From: Verrucomicrobiota bacterium
GTDB taxonomy: Bacteria; Verrucomicrobiota; Verrucomicrobiia; Limisphaerales; UBA9464
NCBI GenBank assembly: GCA_008933025.1
Contig: WBXI01000011.1
Location: forward strand, 1-39,264
DNA: 39,264 bases
Direction of reading: 5' to 3'
Shown: positions 7,054-16,342 of the stretch, piece by piece
Layout of the letters: every line of letters begins with the position of its first letter
Position numbering within the stretch: position 1 is the stretch's first letter
The notes under the pieces: generated by a model
Database searches by the model: none
The model's input: only the letters and a program-made list of their open reading frames with translations
Told to the model about the DNA's origin: nothing
Translations under genes and position numbers: made by a program

Positions 7054-8766
7054 GTGGCTGCGAAAGACGATTTCCTGATCGACACGATGGTCGACATGGG
7101 GCTGGTGACGCGCGAGCAACTCGACGCGATCCAGGCCGATGCCGAGGCTGCGGGCGAAGGCCTGCTCGACACGCTGGTCAAGCAAGGCCAGATGGACGCC
7201 GCCATGGTCACGATGGCCAAGGCGACCTACTTTGGCGTCGAGTCCGTGCCCTTGGCCGACATGCGGTTGTCCGACGACGTGATCTCGGCGATCCCGCGGC
7301 ACATCGCGAAAAAGTACAACGCGATCCCGGTGGCCGTCGGCGATGGATCGGTCGCCGTCGCGTTGAGCGATCCGTCGGACATCGAGGCGATCGACGGGCT
7401 GCAGGTGGCGTTGGGCAAGACGGTGGAATTGCGGGTCGCGAGCCCATCGGACATCGAGGCGGCGCTTTCCAAGTATTACGGCGGGGCCGGCCGCGACGAC
7501 GGCGGGATCGCCAAGATGATCCAGGACATCACCGAGGGCGAGGTCGAGGTCAGCGCGATGACCGGGGACGTGGCCGCGGACGGCAAGGAGATCGATGCCG
7601 ACGCGCCCATCATCCGGTTGGTGAACCAGATCATCATCGACGCCTTCAAGATGCGGGCGTCGGACATCCATCTCGAGCCGATGGCGAAGCGGTTCCGGGT
7701 GCGGTACCGGATCGACGGCATGATGATCGAGCAGAAGGACCCGCCGAAGCGGCTCCAGGCGCCGATGATCGCCCGGCTGAAGATCCAGTCGGCGATGAGC
7801 ATCGCGGAGCGGCGGATACCCCAGGACGGCCGTATCCAGGCGAACGTGGGCGGCAAGACGATCGATCTTCGCGTGAACTGCCTTCCGACGCAGCACGGCG
7901 AATCGATCGTGATGCGTATCCTGGACAAGGAAGGCTTGCGGTTGGGGTTGGCGGAGTTGGGATTCTTCGCGGACGACCAACTCGCTTTCGAACGTTTGAT
8001 CGCGCTGCCGGACGGTATCCTTCTGGTGACCGGGCCGACCGGTTCTGGGAAGACGACGACGCTGTATTCCTGCCTGAACTACATCAATCGGCCGGACCGA
8101 AAGATCATCACGGTCGAGGACCCGGTCGAGTACATGCTCGCGGGCATCAACCAGGTGCAGGTGAGCGAGATCATCGGGTTCACGTTCGCGTACGCCCTGC
8201 GCTCGATGCTGCGGCAATCGCCGAACGTGATCATGCTGGGCGAGATCCGCGACATGGAGACCGCGAGCATCGCGATCAACGCCTCGCTGACCGGCCATTT
8301 GGTCTTCTCGACGCTCCACACCAACGACGCGCCGGGCGCCGTTACCCGTCTCATCGACATCGGGGTGAAGCCGTTCCTGGTGGCATCGGCAACGCGCTGC
8401 CTGATGGCGCAGCGTCTGGTGCGGCGGATCTGCAAGAACTGCGGCGGTCCCCACGTTCTGGACGAGAAGGAAATGCGGGCGTTGAATATCACGCCGGACA
8501 TGCTGGCGTCGGCGACGCCGCGCAAGGGCAAGGGTTGTCCGACCTGCAACAAGACCGGTTGCAAGGGTCGGTTCGGCCTGTTCGAGGTGTTCACGATCAA
8601 CGACGAGGCGCGGAAGATGATCTTCGACCGGGTCCCGGCCAACGTGCTTCGGAACAAAGCCCGGGAAATGGGGATGCGGACGCTGCGCGAGGACGGCACG
8701 CGCAAGGTGCTCGCCGGCCTCACGACCGTCGACGAGGTCGTTCGGTCCACGGTGGTGGATCATTGA
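7054..8766 (+). CDS. PilB/GspE-type assembly ATPase, first copy
   Basis: The protein is about 570 aa. The N-terminal MshEN/T2SSE_N-like domain (about 1-150) has degenerate c-di-GMP-type motifs (FLIDTMV instead of RLGxxLV). The ATPase domain has Walker [14 protein letters not shown], Asp box VEDPVEY, Walker-B region RQSPNVIMLGEIRD, His box TGHLVFSTLHTND, and a CxxC...CxxC zinc clip (CKNC, CPTC). It would power extension of a type IV pilus or pseudopilus at the inner membrane. In close relatives the Walker-B stretch normally reads RQDPDIIM; both acidic residues are replaced here, although the GE that follows is kept. The start is uncertain: the GTG at 7054 precedes the conserved domain closely, and an open frame continues upstream without similarity. 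Confidence 0.9.
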   Translation: MAAKDDFLIDTMVDMGLVTREQLDAIQADAEAAGEGLLDTLVKQGQMDAAMVTMAKATYFGVESVPLADMRLSDDVISAIPRHIAKKYNAIPVAVGDGSVAVALSDPSDIEAIDGLQVALGKTVELRVASPSDIEAALSKYYGGAGRDDGGIAKMIQDITEGEVEVSAMTGDVAADGKEIDADAPIIRLVNQIIIDAFKMRASDIHLEPMAKRFRVRYRIDGMMIEQKDPPKRLQAPMIARLKIQSAMSIAERRIPQDGRIQANVGGKTIDLRVNCLPTQHGESIVMRILDKEGLRLGLAELGFFADDQLAFERLIALPDGILLVTGPTGSGKTTTLYSCLNYINRPDRKIITVEDPVEYMLAGINQVQVSEIIGFTFAYALRSMLRQSPNVIMLGEIRDMETASIAINASLTGHLVFSTLHTNDAPGAVTRLIDIGVKPFLVASATRCLMAQRLVRRICKNCGGPHVLDEKEMRALNITPDMLASATPRKGKGCPTCNKTGCKGRFGLFEVFTINDEARKMIFDRVPANVLRNKAREMGMRTLREDGTRKVLAGLTTVDEVVRSTVVDH

Positions 8767-8873
8767 CCGGACTGGCAGCCGACGTGCCAACCATGCTAAG
8801 AGACTTCCCAGCGCAAGACCGCCGAGATCCCCTCTCCCTTCCGTAACTTCCCGCCCCTGTTTTTCCTACCGCC

Positions 8874-9980
8874 ATGTCCTACCAGATGTCCGACTTGTTG
8901 CAGTTGATGGTCTCCGAAGGCGGGGCCGACCTGCACATCCGCGTCGGGATCCCCCCGGTCATCCGCATCCACGGCGTCCTCCAGCGTGTCGAGGGCCCGC
9001 CGTTGCGCCCCGAAGACACCGAGGAATTGATGCGCTCGATCACCTCGGAGGACCACATCCAGCAGATCCGCGAGAAGGGCGGGGCGGACTTTGGATTCGC
9101 GTTCGGCGAGATGGCCCGGTTCCGCGTCTCGGCGTTCAAGGAAAAAGGCAGTTTCGCCATCGTGCTCCGCCAGATTCCCAGCAAGTTGCTGACGATGGAA
9201 CAGATCGGCATCCCGAAGTCCGTTCGGGAACTGTTGTACCGGCCGCGCGGGCTGATGCTGGTGACGGGGCCGACCGGTTCCGGCAAGACCACCACGCTGG
9301 CGTCCCTGATCAACATCCTGAACGAGGAACGCGACGACGCGCACATCATCACGATCGAGGATCCGATCGAGTACTACCACAAGCACAAGAAGGCGGTGGT
9401 CACGCAGCGCGAGGTCAACGTCGACGTGCCGAACTTCGCCGAGGCCCTGCGCCGGGCCTTGCGGCAGGATCCCGACATCATCCTGGTCGGCGAGTTGCGC
9501 GACCTCGAGACGATGGAAGCGGCGATCACGGCGGCCGAGACGGGTCACTTGGTGTTCGGCACACTGCACACCACGGGTGCCGCCAAGACCATCGATCGTA
9601 TCGTCAACGCGTTTCCGCAGAACCAGCAGGAACAGATCCGCATCCAGCTGTCGACCGTGCTGCAGGCGGTGATTTCCCAACTGTTGCTTCCCCGGGTGGA
9701 CAAGCCGGGACGCGTCGCGGTGTTTGAGATCATGATCAACACGCCGTCGATCGGCGCCCTGATCCGCGACAACAAGACGTTCCGCATCCAGTCCGACATC
9801 CAGACGGGCGGCAAGTTCGGGATGGTGACGCTGGATTCTTTCCTGGTCGAGAAGTGGACGGCGGGAATGATTTCCGAGGAAGAAGTGCTGACCAAAGCGC
9901 AGGACCCTACGACGATCCACCAGAAGGTGCAGGAGATGAAGGCGGCCCGCGCCGAAGCCCAGGCGAACAAACGTTCCTGA
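8874..9980 (+). CDS. pilT: PilT-type retraction ATPase
   Basis: The 368-aa protein fits PilT in length. The N-terminal PAS-like domain carries [15 protein letters not shown]. Then come Walker [12 protein letters not shown], Asp box IEDPIEYYH, Walker [16 protein letters not shown] and His box [14 protein letters not shown]. Near the C-terminus [14 protein letters not shown] matches the PilT-specific retraction motif (A-x-R-x-L-I-R-E). PilT hexamers depolymerise pili. Its presence argues for a retractile type IV filament, or a hybrid, rather than a pure type II secretion pseudopilus. The ATG at 8874 follows a pyrimidine-rich leader without a strong Shine-Dalgarno. It lies between the two PilB-type genes. 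Confidence 0.92.
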   Translation: MSYQMSDLLQLMVSEGGADLHIRVGIPPVIRIHGVLQRVEGPPLRPEDTEELMRSITSEDHIQQIREKGGADFGFAFGEMARFRVSAFKEKGSFAIVLRQIPSKLLTMEQIGIPKSVRELLYRPRGLMLVTGPTGSGKTTTLASLINILNEERDDAHIITIEDPIEYYHKHKKAVVTQREVNVDVPNFAEALRRALRQDPDIILVGELRDLETMEAAITAAETGHLVFGTLHTTGAAKTIDRIVNAFPQNQQEQIRIQLSTVLQAVISQLLLPRVDKPGRVAVFEIMINTPSIGALIRDNKTFRIQSDIQTGGKFGMVTLDSFLVEKWTAGMISEEEVLTKAQDPTTIHQKVQEMKAARAEAQANKRS

Positions 9981-10012
9981 GCCGATCCAACGCCCCAACG
10001 AATCCCATCGCC

Positions 10013-11716
10013 ATGCCCGACGCCAACGCCGATCCACTGCTCGCCCTGATCCGTGACCGCGGCCTTCTCGACGACCTCCAGCGGGAAGAGGTAGTCCAGG
10101 AAGTGGAACGCAGCGCGAAATCCGTCTTCCAGGTCGTCCAGGATTACGGGCTCATCGACCTCGATTCCCTCCTGCAGGTGATGGCCGATCATCTGGGGAC
10201 GATGGTGGTGGCCATCGACGAGACCCAGCTCACGCCGGACGTGGTGGCGGCCATGCCGGCGGAGAGCGCGCGCATGTACCAATGCGTGCCGGTCGCCGTT
10301 TTCGGCGACACCGTGCAGGTGGCCCTCGCGGATCCGCTGAACCCGGCCGTCGTCGACGAGTTGGGCTTCACCGTGAAGCTCCAGATCCAACTGGTGGTCG
10401 CGAATCCGGCCGACGTGCTCCGCGCGATCGAGAAGTTCTATCCGGCACAGGCGGTGGGCGGGTATGCGGACATCCTCAGGGAATTGGGCTCGGATTCGGA
10501 GGTCGCGCAGGAAGTCGAGGAGGTCAACGCGGGCTTGCTCAAGCTCGACGACGTCGTCAACGACGCGCCGATCGTGAAGTTCGTGAACCTCGTGCTGATG
10601 CAGGCGGTGCAGGACCGGGCATCGGACATCCATTTCGAGCCGTTCGAGGACGAGTTCAAGATCCGTTACCGCGTGGACGGCGCGTTGTACGAGATGTCGC
10701 CGCCGCCGAAGCACCTCGCGTTGCCCGTGACGTCGCGGCTCAAGGTGATGGCGAACCTGAACATCTCGGAACGCCGGTTGCCCCAGGACGGCCGCATTTC
10801 CGTCAACATCGCCGGGAAACAGATCGACCTGCGTATCTCCACCCTGCCGACTGCCTTCGGGGAATCGGTGGTGCTCCGCGTCCTGGACCGGAGTGCCATC
10901 AGTCTCGACATCGACGCGCTGGGTTTCCCGAAAGAGGTCAACACCTACGTCCACGAGGCGATCAACCAGCCGAACGGGATCTTCGTGGTGACGGGGCCGA
11001 CGGGTTGCGGGAAGACCACGACGCTCTATTCCGCGCTCCGCAAGGTCAACACCATCGACACCAAGCTGCTGACGGTGGAAGACCCGGTGGAGTTCGACAT
11101 CGAGGGCATCATGCAGGTCCAGGTGAACGAAGGTTGCGGCATGACCTTCATGAAGGCCCTGCGGGCCTTCCTGCGCCAGGACCCCGACATCATCATGCTC
11201 GGGGAAATGCGCGATCTCGAGACCGCGCAGATCGCGATCCAGGCGTCGCTGACGGGCCATCTCGTGCTGTCGACGCTCCACACGAACGACGCCGCGGGCG
11301 CGGTGACGCGTCTCGTCGACATGGGCGTGGAACCGTTCCTGATCTCCTCGACGCTGCTGGCGGTGCTGGCGCAACGGTTGGTGCGGCGGATCTGCACCAA
11401 GTGCCGGACGCCGTTCGAGCCCAGCGAGGGGCAATTGCAGACGATGGGGCTCTCGCCGCACGACATCGGCGACAAGGCGTTTTACTATGGCCGCGGTTGC
11501 CCCGCCTGCAACGACATGGGCTACAAGGGCCGCAAGGGAATCTTCGAATTGCTCGTGATTACCGATCCCATCCGCACTCTAATCAATGAACGCGCTCCCA
11601 CGGTGGTTGTTCGCCAGAAGGCGATCGAACTGGGAATGGTATCGCTCCGGGACGATGGCGTACGGTCCATCTTCAACGGCGAAACCACGGTGGAAGAAGT
11701 GCTGAAGTACACCTGA
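10013..11716 (+). CDS. PilB/GspE-type assembly ATPase, second copy
   Basis: The 567-aa protein has an N-terminal MshEN-like region (about 1-140). The ATPase core contains [11 protein letters not shown], Walker [16 protein letters not shown], His box [13 protein letters not shown], and zinc-clip cysteines CTKC and CPAC. Walker A reads [11 protein letters not shown], with Cys in place of the usual Ser, a conservative change seen in some family members. The acidic Walker-B residues are intact, unlike in the first copy. The ATG at 10013 lies 32 bases after the pilT stop, and the gene is followed by the platform protein gene after 25 bases, so this copy is the likeliest motor for that platform. 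The two ATPases could act on different filaments or form a mixed hexamer. Confidence 0.92.
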   Translation: MPDANADPLLALIRDRGLLDDLQREEVVQEVERSAKSVFQVVQDYGLIDLDSLLQVMADHLGTMVVAIDETQLTPDVVAAMPAESARMYQCVPVAVFGDTVQVALADPLNPAVVDELGFTVKLQIQLVVANPADVLRAIEKFYPAQAVGGYADILRELGSDSEVAQEVEEVNAGLLKLDDVVNDAPIVKFVNLVLMQAVQDRASDIHFEPFEDEFKIRYRVDGALYEMSPPPKHLALPVTSRLKVMANLNISERRLPQDGRISVNIAGKQIDLRISTLPTAFGESVVLRVLDRSAISLDIDALGFPKEVNTYVHEAINQPNGIFVVTGPTGCGKTTTLYSALRKVNTIDTKLLTVEDPVEFDIEGIMQVQVNEGCGMTFMKALRAFLRQDPDIIMLGEMRDLETAQIAIQASLTGHLVLSTLHTNDAAGAVTRLVDMGVEPFLISSTLLAVLAQRLVRRICTKCRTPFEPSEGQLQTMGLSPHDIGDKAFYYGRGCPACNDMGYKGRKGIFELLVITDPIRTLINERAPTVVVRQKAIELGMVSLRDDGVRSIFNGETTVEEVLKYT

Positions 11717-11741
11717 ATCTGGAACCGATCCGGAGGCCGTT

Positions 11742-13094
11742 ATGCCGAAGTTCAATTACGTCGCCATGGATTCCCGTGGCAAGGAGCAGAAGGGCGTGCT
11801 CGAGGTGGGCAGCCAGTCGGAGGCGATCACGCGCCTGAAGGAGATGGGATTCTTCCCCACGAAAGTGGCGGAGGCCGAGAAGCCCAAGGAGGCCAAAGGC
11901 GGCAAGAAGACCGCGGCCCCGGCCGGAGGTGCCGGCGGCAAGCCCAAGGGCGGCGGGATGAACCTCCGGATTCCCGGCATGGGTTCCGGGGTCAAGGCGA
12001 AGGTGCTGACCACCTTCACCCGGCAGTTGGCCACGCTGGTCGATGCCGGTCTCCCCCTGCTGCGCGGGTTGCGCGTGCTCCAAAAACAGGAGCGCAACCC
12101 GACCCTGAAGCGCATCCTCCACGATCTCGCGGCGTCGATCGAGGGCGGCAGCACCTTCTCCGAGGGCCTCGCGCAACATCCCAAGGTCTTCAACCGACTC
12201 TTCATCAACATGGTGAAGGCCGGTGAGATCGGCGGCGTGCTCGAGGTTGTCCTCAACCGTCTCTCCGAGTTCATGGAGAAGGCCGAGAAGATCAAGGGCA
12301 AGGTGGTCGCCGCCATGTTCTATCCCTCGGCCGTCATGACCGTCGCCGTCGGCATCCTCGGTCTCCTCATGGTCGTCGTCGTCCCGAAGTTCAAGACGAT
12401 CTTCGCGGACCTTCTGGGCGACGCCGGCATGCCCGCGTTCACCGAGTTCGTCCTCAAGATTTCCGACACGATCAAGGACCAGACCATCATCTTCCCCGAG
12501 TGGTTCATGGGCGGCAGCGTTCCCTTGCCCGGCCCCGTCGTCTGGGGCGTGGTCGTGTTCGTCATCGTCTTCAAGATCGCCCTCAAGACCAAGAACGGGC
12601 AGTTCGTCTGGGACAAGGTGAAGCTGAAGTTCCCCATCATCGGCGCCGTCGTCTCGAAGGTCGCGATCGCCCGCTTCAGCCGGACCCTCGGCACCCTGGT
12701 CAGTTCGGGCGTGCCCATCCTGCAGGCGCTCACCATCGTCAAGGAAACCGCCGGCAACATGGTCATCGCCAATGCCGTCGCCGCCGTCTACGAGAGCGTC
12801 AAGGAGGGCGAAACCATCACCGCGCCCCTCGAGAAATCCTCCGTCTTCCCGCCCATGGTCATTTCCATGGTCGACGTCGGCGAGCAAACCGGCGCCTTGC
12901 CGGAGATGCTCCTGAAGATCGCCGACAACTACGACGACGAGGTCGACAACGCCGTGTCGGCCATGACCTCGCTGCTCGAGCCGATCATGATCGTCTTCCT
13001 GGCCGTCGTCGTCGGTTCCATCGTCATCGCGCTGTTCCTGCCGTTGATCACGCTGATCGACAAGTTGGGCAGCGACGGCGAGAAGGGGGACTGA
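11742..13094 (+). CDS. pilC: PilC/GspF-type inner-membrane platform protein
   Basis: The 450-aa protein has the duplicated GspF domain. The first half is near residues 85-210 (FTRQLATLVDAGLPLLRGL, MVKAGEIGG) and the second near 300-430 (FSRTLGTLVSSGVPILQAL, MVDVGEQTGALPEML). Membrane helices lie at about 195-225, 265-285 and 420-445. It anchors the assembly ATPase and guides (pseudo)pilin polymerisation. Between the N-terminal segment and the first domain is a Lys/Ala/Gly-rich linker (residues about 47-75). A GGAGG Shine-Dalgarno element stands well placed before the ATG at 11742. A stem-loop follows the stop codon. Confidence 0.92.
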   Translation: MPKFNYVAMDSRGKEQKGVLEVGSQSEAITRLKEMGFFPTKVAEAEKPKEAKGGKKTAAPAGGAGGKPKGGGMNLRIPGMGSGVKAKVLTTFTRQLATLVDAGLPLLRGLRVLQKQERNPTLKRILHDLAASIEGGSTFSEGLAQHPKVFNRLFINMVKAGEIGGVLEVVLNRLSEFMEKAEKIKGKVVAAMFYPSAVMTVAVGILGLLMVVVVPKFKTIFADLLGDAGMPAFTEFVLKISDTIKDQTIIFPEWFMGGSVPLPGPVVWGVVVFVIVFKIALKTKNGQFVWDKVKLKFPIIGAVVSKVAIARFSRTLGTLVSSGVPILQALTIVKETAGNMVIANAVAAVYESVKEGETITAPLEKSSVFPPMVISMVDVGEQTGALPEMLLKIADNYDDEVDNAVSAMTSLLEPIMIVFLAVVVGSIVIALFLPLITLIDKLGSDGEKGD

Positions 13095-13125
13095 CCCCGG
13101 GTCGCGGGCACCCCGCGGCATCGCC

Positions 13126-13160
13126 AACGGCCATCGGGCAACCGATGGCCGTTGGGCTTT
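13126..13160 (+). terminator. Stem-loop terminator after pilC
   Basis: A perfect 12-bp stem (AACGGCCATCGG paired with CCGATGGCCGTT) closes a GCAA tetraloop, followed by GGGCTTT. The stem is very strong but the T run is short. It would separate pilC from the toxin-antitoxin pair and lies about 30 bases after the pilC stop. Confidence 0.6.
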
Positions 13161-13212
13161 CGAGGGTCATGGACTCGCACCCCCCTCTTCGCCCCATTCG
13201 CGTGACGAAGAT

Positions 13213-13278
13213 TTGACCGCTTGGTCCAACCGGGTGTAAGTACATTGTAAGCACATTGAATTCGCCATGGCCTTACAC
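13213..13278 (+). promoter_or_regulatory. Candidate autoregulated promoter of the brnTA-like pair
   Basis: TTGACC (13213-13218) could serve as -35, with TAAGTA (13237-13242) as a weak -10 after 18 bases. Two tandem 11-bp repeats, TGTAAGTACAT (13235-13245) and TGTAAGCACAT (13246-13256), overlap the -10. GTGTAAG (13234-13240) is also mirrored by CTTACAC (13272-13278). CopG-type antitoxins usually repress their own promoter through such repeats. Confidence 0.4.
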
Positions 13279-13291
13279 GGCAGGATGCTGA

Positions 13292-13579
13292 ATGGAGTTT
13301 GACTGGAACAATCCGCCGTTTGATTTCGCCGGTTCTTTGACGGTGCGGGAGGTGGAGGAGTCGTTCGAGGATCCGTTCTCGGTGCGGTTGCTGCCGGACT
13401 CGCCCCGGTTCGAAGTCCAGGCCCGGTATTTCAATCTTGGCCGGTCGGCGGGCGGGGTGGGAATCTTCAGCGTGTACCGAACGAACGGCAAGGTGGTGCG
13501 GGTGATTCTGGCGCGGGTGTTCACCCCGGCGGAGGAGTACTTCTACGCCCGCCGGCTCAACCAGGCGTTGTCGGCGTGA
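13292..13579 (+). CDS. BrnT-like toxin
   Basis: The 95-aa protein begins MEFDWN. The middle stretch EESFEDPFSVRLLPDSPRF, then ARYFNLGRS, and the end VVRVILARVFTPAEEYFY follow the BrnT plan: M-x-F-x-W-D, a DP turn, R-(x)n-G, and a terminal R-V-I-x-A-R-x-x-T-x-x-E-x-x-x-Y. BrnT toxins are RelE-fold ribonucleases that arrest translation. The next gene encodes a CopG-type protein in the order expected for brnT-brnA. The family match is by eye and the protein is somewhat divergent. The pair lies between pilC and the pseudopilin genes on the same strand. Confidence 0.65.
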   Translation: MEFDWNNPPFDFAGSLTVREVEESFEDPFSVRLLPDSPRFEVQARYFNLGRSAGGVGIFSVYRTNGKVVRVILARVFTPAEEYFYARRLNQALSA

Positions 13580-13592
13580 CCCGGAGGTTCGC

Positions 13593-13868
13593 ATGGAGAT
13601 CGTGATCGATTGGAACGAAGTCCCGATGTTCGACAGCGAACAGGCGGAGGCGGCGTTTTGGGGCGATCACGAGGCAGACTTGCGGTTGATGGACGGGGCG
13701 GCCTCCGCCAATGCCGAGATGTCGGATTCGGTGTCGATCACGCTGCGGATGGATCCGCGGATGTTGGCGCGAATCAAGCGATTGGCACGGTCCCGTTACC
13801 TCAATTACCAGAGCATGATCAAGCAGTGGCTCAGCGAACGAATGGAGAAAGAAATGCGTGACCGGTGA
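13593..13868 (+). CDS. BrnA/CopG-like antitoxin
   Basis: This 91-aa protein has an acidic N-terminal half containing FDSEQAEAAFWGDHEAD, which resembles the CopG-antitoxin pattern F-x-S-E-x-E-x-x-F-W. Its C-terminal ribbon-helix-helix is SVSITLRMDPRMLARIKRLARSR plus YLNYQSMIKQWLSERM. It would neutralise the upstream toxin and repress the pair's promoter. A GGAGG element precedes the ATG at 13593, 13 bases after the toxin stop. Its 3' end lies 34 bases before the next pseudopilin ATG, or overlaps an alternative GTG start at 13858, so read-through into the pseudopilin genes is likely. Confidence 0.72.
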   Translation: MEIVIDWNEVPMFDSEQAEAAFWGDHEADLRLMDGAASANAEMSDSVSITLRMDPRMLARIKRLARSRYLNYQSMIKQWLSERMEKEMRDR

Positions 13869-13902
13869 ATCCGAGAGTGTACCAAGTCGCGCTTCCGCCA
13901 GC

Positions 13903-14628
13903 ATGAAACCGTCGTTGCATACCCGCGTCCCGGACGCCGCTCCCCGAGCGGCGGCCTTCACGTTGATCGAGTTGCTGGCGGTCATCTCCATCATCGGGAT
14001 TCTGGCCGGCCTTCTGGTCGGCCTCGCGCCGCAGGCCGCCGCCCGCATGAAGGAATCGCGGACCCGCGCCGAGCTCGAGAATCTGGTGACGGCCATCGAG
14101 TCCTACAAGGCCAAGCACGGCGTCTATCCGCCCGACAACGTCACCGGACGCGACAGCTTCGGCACGCCGATCGTCAATCCGGTCGTCAACCCGCTGTATT
14201 ACGAACTCACCGGCCTTGTCGTGCGCCGGCAGGGAAACGGCGGCTATTTCCTGCCCATCGGCTACGAGGACGACCCCAAGCTGCGGCTCGATGCGGAGGC
14301 CACCGTGCTGCCCACTTTCAATCGCGACGGTTTCGTGAACGCGGCGCTGACGAACAATCTCCGGCGTTTGTACCACCACGATTTCAAGCCTTCGCAACGC
14401 GCCTTCATTCCGTTCAAGGCGGTCGCCGTCGAGCTGCTTGTGGCCCCGGTGCCCTGGCCGGCCAAGGACGCCCGGTTTCCGTCGCCGATCGCCGGCGCGG
14501 GCTACGAGACCCTGAACCCGTGGCGTTATGTTTCCAGCAACCCGACCAACAATCCCACCAGCTACGATCTCTGGGCCGAGATCGTCGTCCGCGGCCAGAG
14601 GCGCGTCATCGGGAACTGGAAGAACTGA
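13903..14628 (+). CDS. Major-type pseudopilin (GspG-like), first copy
   Basis: The 241-aa protein has an 18-residue leader ending RAAA and then FTLIELLAVISIIGILAGLL, the type IV prepilin N-terminal helix. Glu5 of the mature protein is present. The globular part begins with a GspG-like stretch (ELENLVTAIESYKAKHGVYPPDN) and is longer than standard GspG (about 140 aa). The residue before the predicted cleavage is Ala rather than the usual Gly. The ATG at 13903 gives a typical short leader; a GTG at 13858 overlapping the antitoxin gene is possible. It is likely a subunit of the filament built by the upstream motors. Confidence 0.85.
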   Translation: MKPSLHTRVPDAAPRAAAFTLIELLAVISIIGILAGLLVGLAPQAAARMKESRTRAELENLVTAIESYKAKHGVYPPDNVTGRDSFGTPIVNPVVNPLYYELTGLVVRRQGNGGYFLPIGYEDDPKLRLDAEATVLPTFNRDGFVNAALTNNLRRLYHHDFKPSQRAFIPFKAVAVELLVAPVPWPAKDARFPSPIAGAGYETLNPWRYVSSNPTNNPTSYDLWAEIVVRGQRRVIGNWKN

Positions 14629-14688
14629 TCTAGACCCGGCACCAAAAACATCCGACGTCGTTTTTCAAATCCCGACCGAATCCTTTCC

Positions 14689-15429
14689 ATGAAACCCAGA
14701 GTCCAATCCCGCCGCGGCGGTTTCACCCTGATCGAGTTGCTCGTCGTCATCGCGATCATCGGCATCCTCGCGGGCATGCTGTTGCCGGCGATCGCCGGGG
14801 TGCAGAAGAAGGCCCGGCAAAAGCAGGTGACGGTGGCCATCCAGAATCTGGCCGCGGCCATCCAGGCCTACCAGACCAAGTATTCGCGGTTGCCGTCCTC
14901 GCAGCAGACGCGCGCGGCGGTGACGGACGCCCAGCCGGACTTCATCTATGGCACGCAGCAGGACGGCGCGCAGGTGCAGGCCAGCAAGCAGAACACCGTC
15001 TATTCCACGGTGACCAACCCGTCGGGCAATGCGTGGCAGGTCTCGAATGCCGAGATCATGGCCATCCTGCTCCACGAGAGCCGCACGCTGAATGGCCAGG
15101 TGATCAACAAGAACAACGAACTCAACCCGCAGCAGGAGTCGTTTCTCTCGGTCCGCACCGAGGCGGGCAACCGGCCCGACCGGGTGAGCGACAACGACGG
15201 CGTGTACCGCGATGCCTACGGGTTCCCGTTCATCGTGATCATGGACCTCGACTACGACGGCAAGGTCCGCAATCCGTTCTTCGGCGTGGCCGGCGAGCGC
15301 GAGTACATCAACGCGGCGGTGGCGGTGATTTCCCTGGGACCGGACGGCAAGATCGATCCCAAGTTGCCGCCCTCGGGCCAACCGGCGAAGGGCACGGTGA
15401 ACGCCGACAACGTCTACAGCTGGAAGTAA
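14689..15429 (+). CDS. Major-type pseudopilin (GspG-like), second copy
   Basis: The 246-aa protein has leader MKPRVQSRRGG followed by FTLIELLVVIAIIGILAGMLLPAI, a canonical type III prepilin signal with Gly at -1 and Glu at +5. KKARQKQVTVAIQNLAAAIQAYQTKYSRLP then follows the GspG plan. The C-terminal part contains DAYGFPFIVIMDLDYDGKV and ISLGPDGKID, which recall the Asp-rich calcium-site loop of GspG. It is the likeliest main pseudopilin of the set. The gene stands 60 bases after the first copy and 25 bases before the next. Confidence 0.88.
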   Translation: MKPRVQSRRGGFTLIELLVVIAIIGILAGMLLPAIAGVQKKARQKQVTVAIQNLAAAIQAYQTKYSRLPSSQQTRAAVTDAQPDFIYGTQQDGAQVQASKQNTVYSTVTNPSGNAWQVSNAEIMAILLHESRTLNGQVINKNNELNPQQESFLSVRTEAGNRPDRVSDNDGVYRDAYGFPFIVIMDLDYDGKVRNPFFGVAGEREYINAAVAVISLGPDGKIDPKLPPSGQPAKGTVNADNVYSWK

Positions 15430-15454
15430 AAGCCCCCTTCCGGCCCCACGCCCC

Positions 15455-16342
15455 ATGAATGCCCATCGCCCCATGCCGAACACGGTTCCCCGGCGTGCCT
15501 TCACGCTGATCGAGCTGCTGCTCGTGCTCGCGATCATCGGCGCGTTGGCGGCGATGACCATCCCGGCATTCAAGGGATTCGGGCAGTCCAACGCCCAGTC
15601 GTCCGCCCAGCGCCAGCTCGTCGACGACCTGACCTTTGCCCGGCAGTTGGCCATCAAGAACCGGTCGACGGTCTACTTCCTCTTCGCGCCCACGAACGCT
15701 TATGTGCAGCGGTCCGTTTTCGCGGCACTTCCACCGGCGAGCTACGGGTCGTTCCCGCGCGTGGCGTTGACCACCCTGACCAACGTCGTGCTCGGCCAGT
15801 ACGCTTCCTACGCGATCTATACCGAGCACCGCGTCGGCGAGCAGCCGGGCGTGCAACGTCCCCGTTACCTCACCGAGTGGCGGACCCTGCCGCAGGGCAT
15901 GATCTTCCCGAAGGAGATGTTCCACGAGGCGGATTCCACCGTGAACCTGGGTCTGGAAAAACGGGTGCAGCGCCTTTCGCGGCGCGGATTCCCGTTTCCG
16001 GTGGTGCTGCCCGACCAATTGCTGGCCGACCAGGCGTCGCTGTGGGGCGGCGTCGCCAACCTGCCGCTCCTGCCGTTCATCGCCTTCGATGCATCGGGCC
16101 GGATCGCGAACCAGACCTACACCAACCTTTTGGCGGCGAACAACGCCCTCGTCCTGCCCGGCAACGACATCATGATCGCGATCGCGCCGGGCAGCGTGCT
16201 GCTGCCGCGCCAAGCCGACGGCCGGCCCATTCCCGGGCCCGGCGACGTCGCCGAGACGCCGCGGTTGGGCTACACGAACAACCTGATCCGCATTTCCTAC
16301 CATACCGGCCGGGCCCGGCTGGTGAAGAACCCTCCCAAGTGA
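15455..16342 (+). CDS. Minor pseudopilin, GspH-like
   Basis: The 295-aa protein has leader MNAHRPMPNTVPRRA and then FTLIELLLVLAIIGALAAMTI. The stretch AQRQLVDDLTFARQLAIKNRSTVYF is typical of GspH/FimT proteins (helix followed by beta-strand). The -1 residue is Ala. It is larger than classical GspH (about 170 aa). It is likely part of the tip complex with the I-, J- and K-like proteins downstream, and may correspond to Verru_Chthon cassette protein D. An internal ATG at 15473 is an alternative start. Its TGA shares one base with the ATG of the next gene. Confidence 0.82.
   Translation: MNAHRPMPNTVPRRAFTLIELLLVLAIIGALAAMTIPAFKGFGQSNAQSSAQRQLVDDLTFARQLAIKNRSTVYFLFAPTNAYVQRSVFAALPPASYGSFPRVALTTLTNVVLGQYASYAIYTEHRVGEQPGVQRPRYLTEWRTLPQGMIFPKEMFHEADSTVNLGLEKRVQRLSRRGFPFPVVLPDQLLADQASLWGGVANLPLLPFIAFDASGRIANQTYTNLLAANNALVLPGNDIMIAIAPGSVLLPRQADGRPIPGPGDVAETPRLGYTNNLIRISYHTGRARLVKNPPK

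Noticed and set aside
6994-11461. Long minus-strand frames opposite the PilB/PilT genes (about 600, 410 and 640 codons)
   Set aside because: They mirror highly conserved ATPase genes and encode repetitive basic/acidic sequence only; shadows of codon bias.
13095-13291. A tRNA gene or attachment site near the toxin-antitoxin pair
   Set aside because: The only strong structure is the single hairpin at 13126-13153. No cloverleaf, CCA end or flanking direct repeats of an integrated element were seen.
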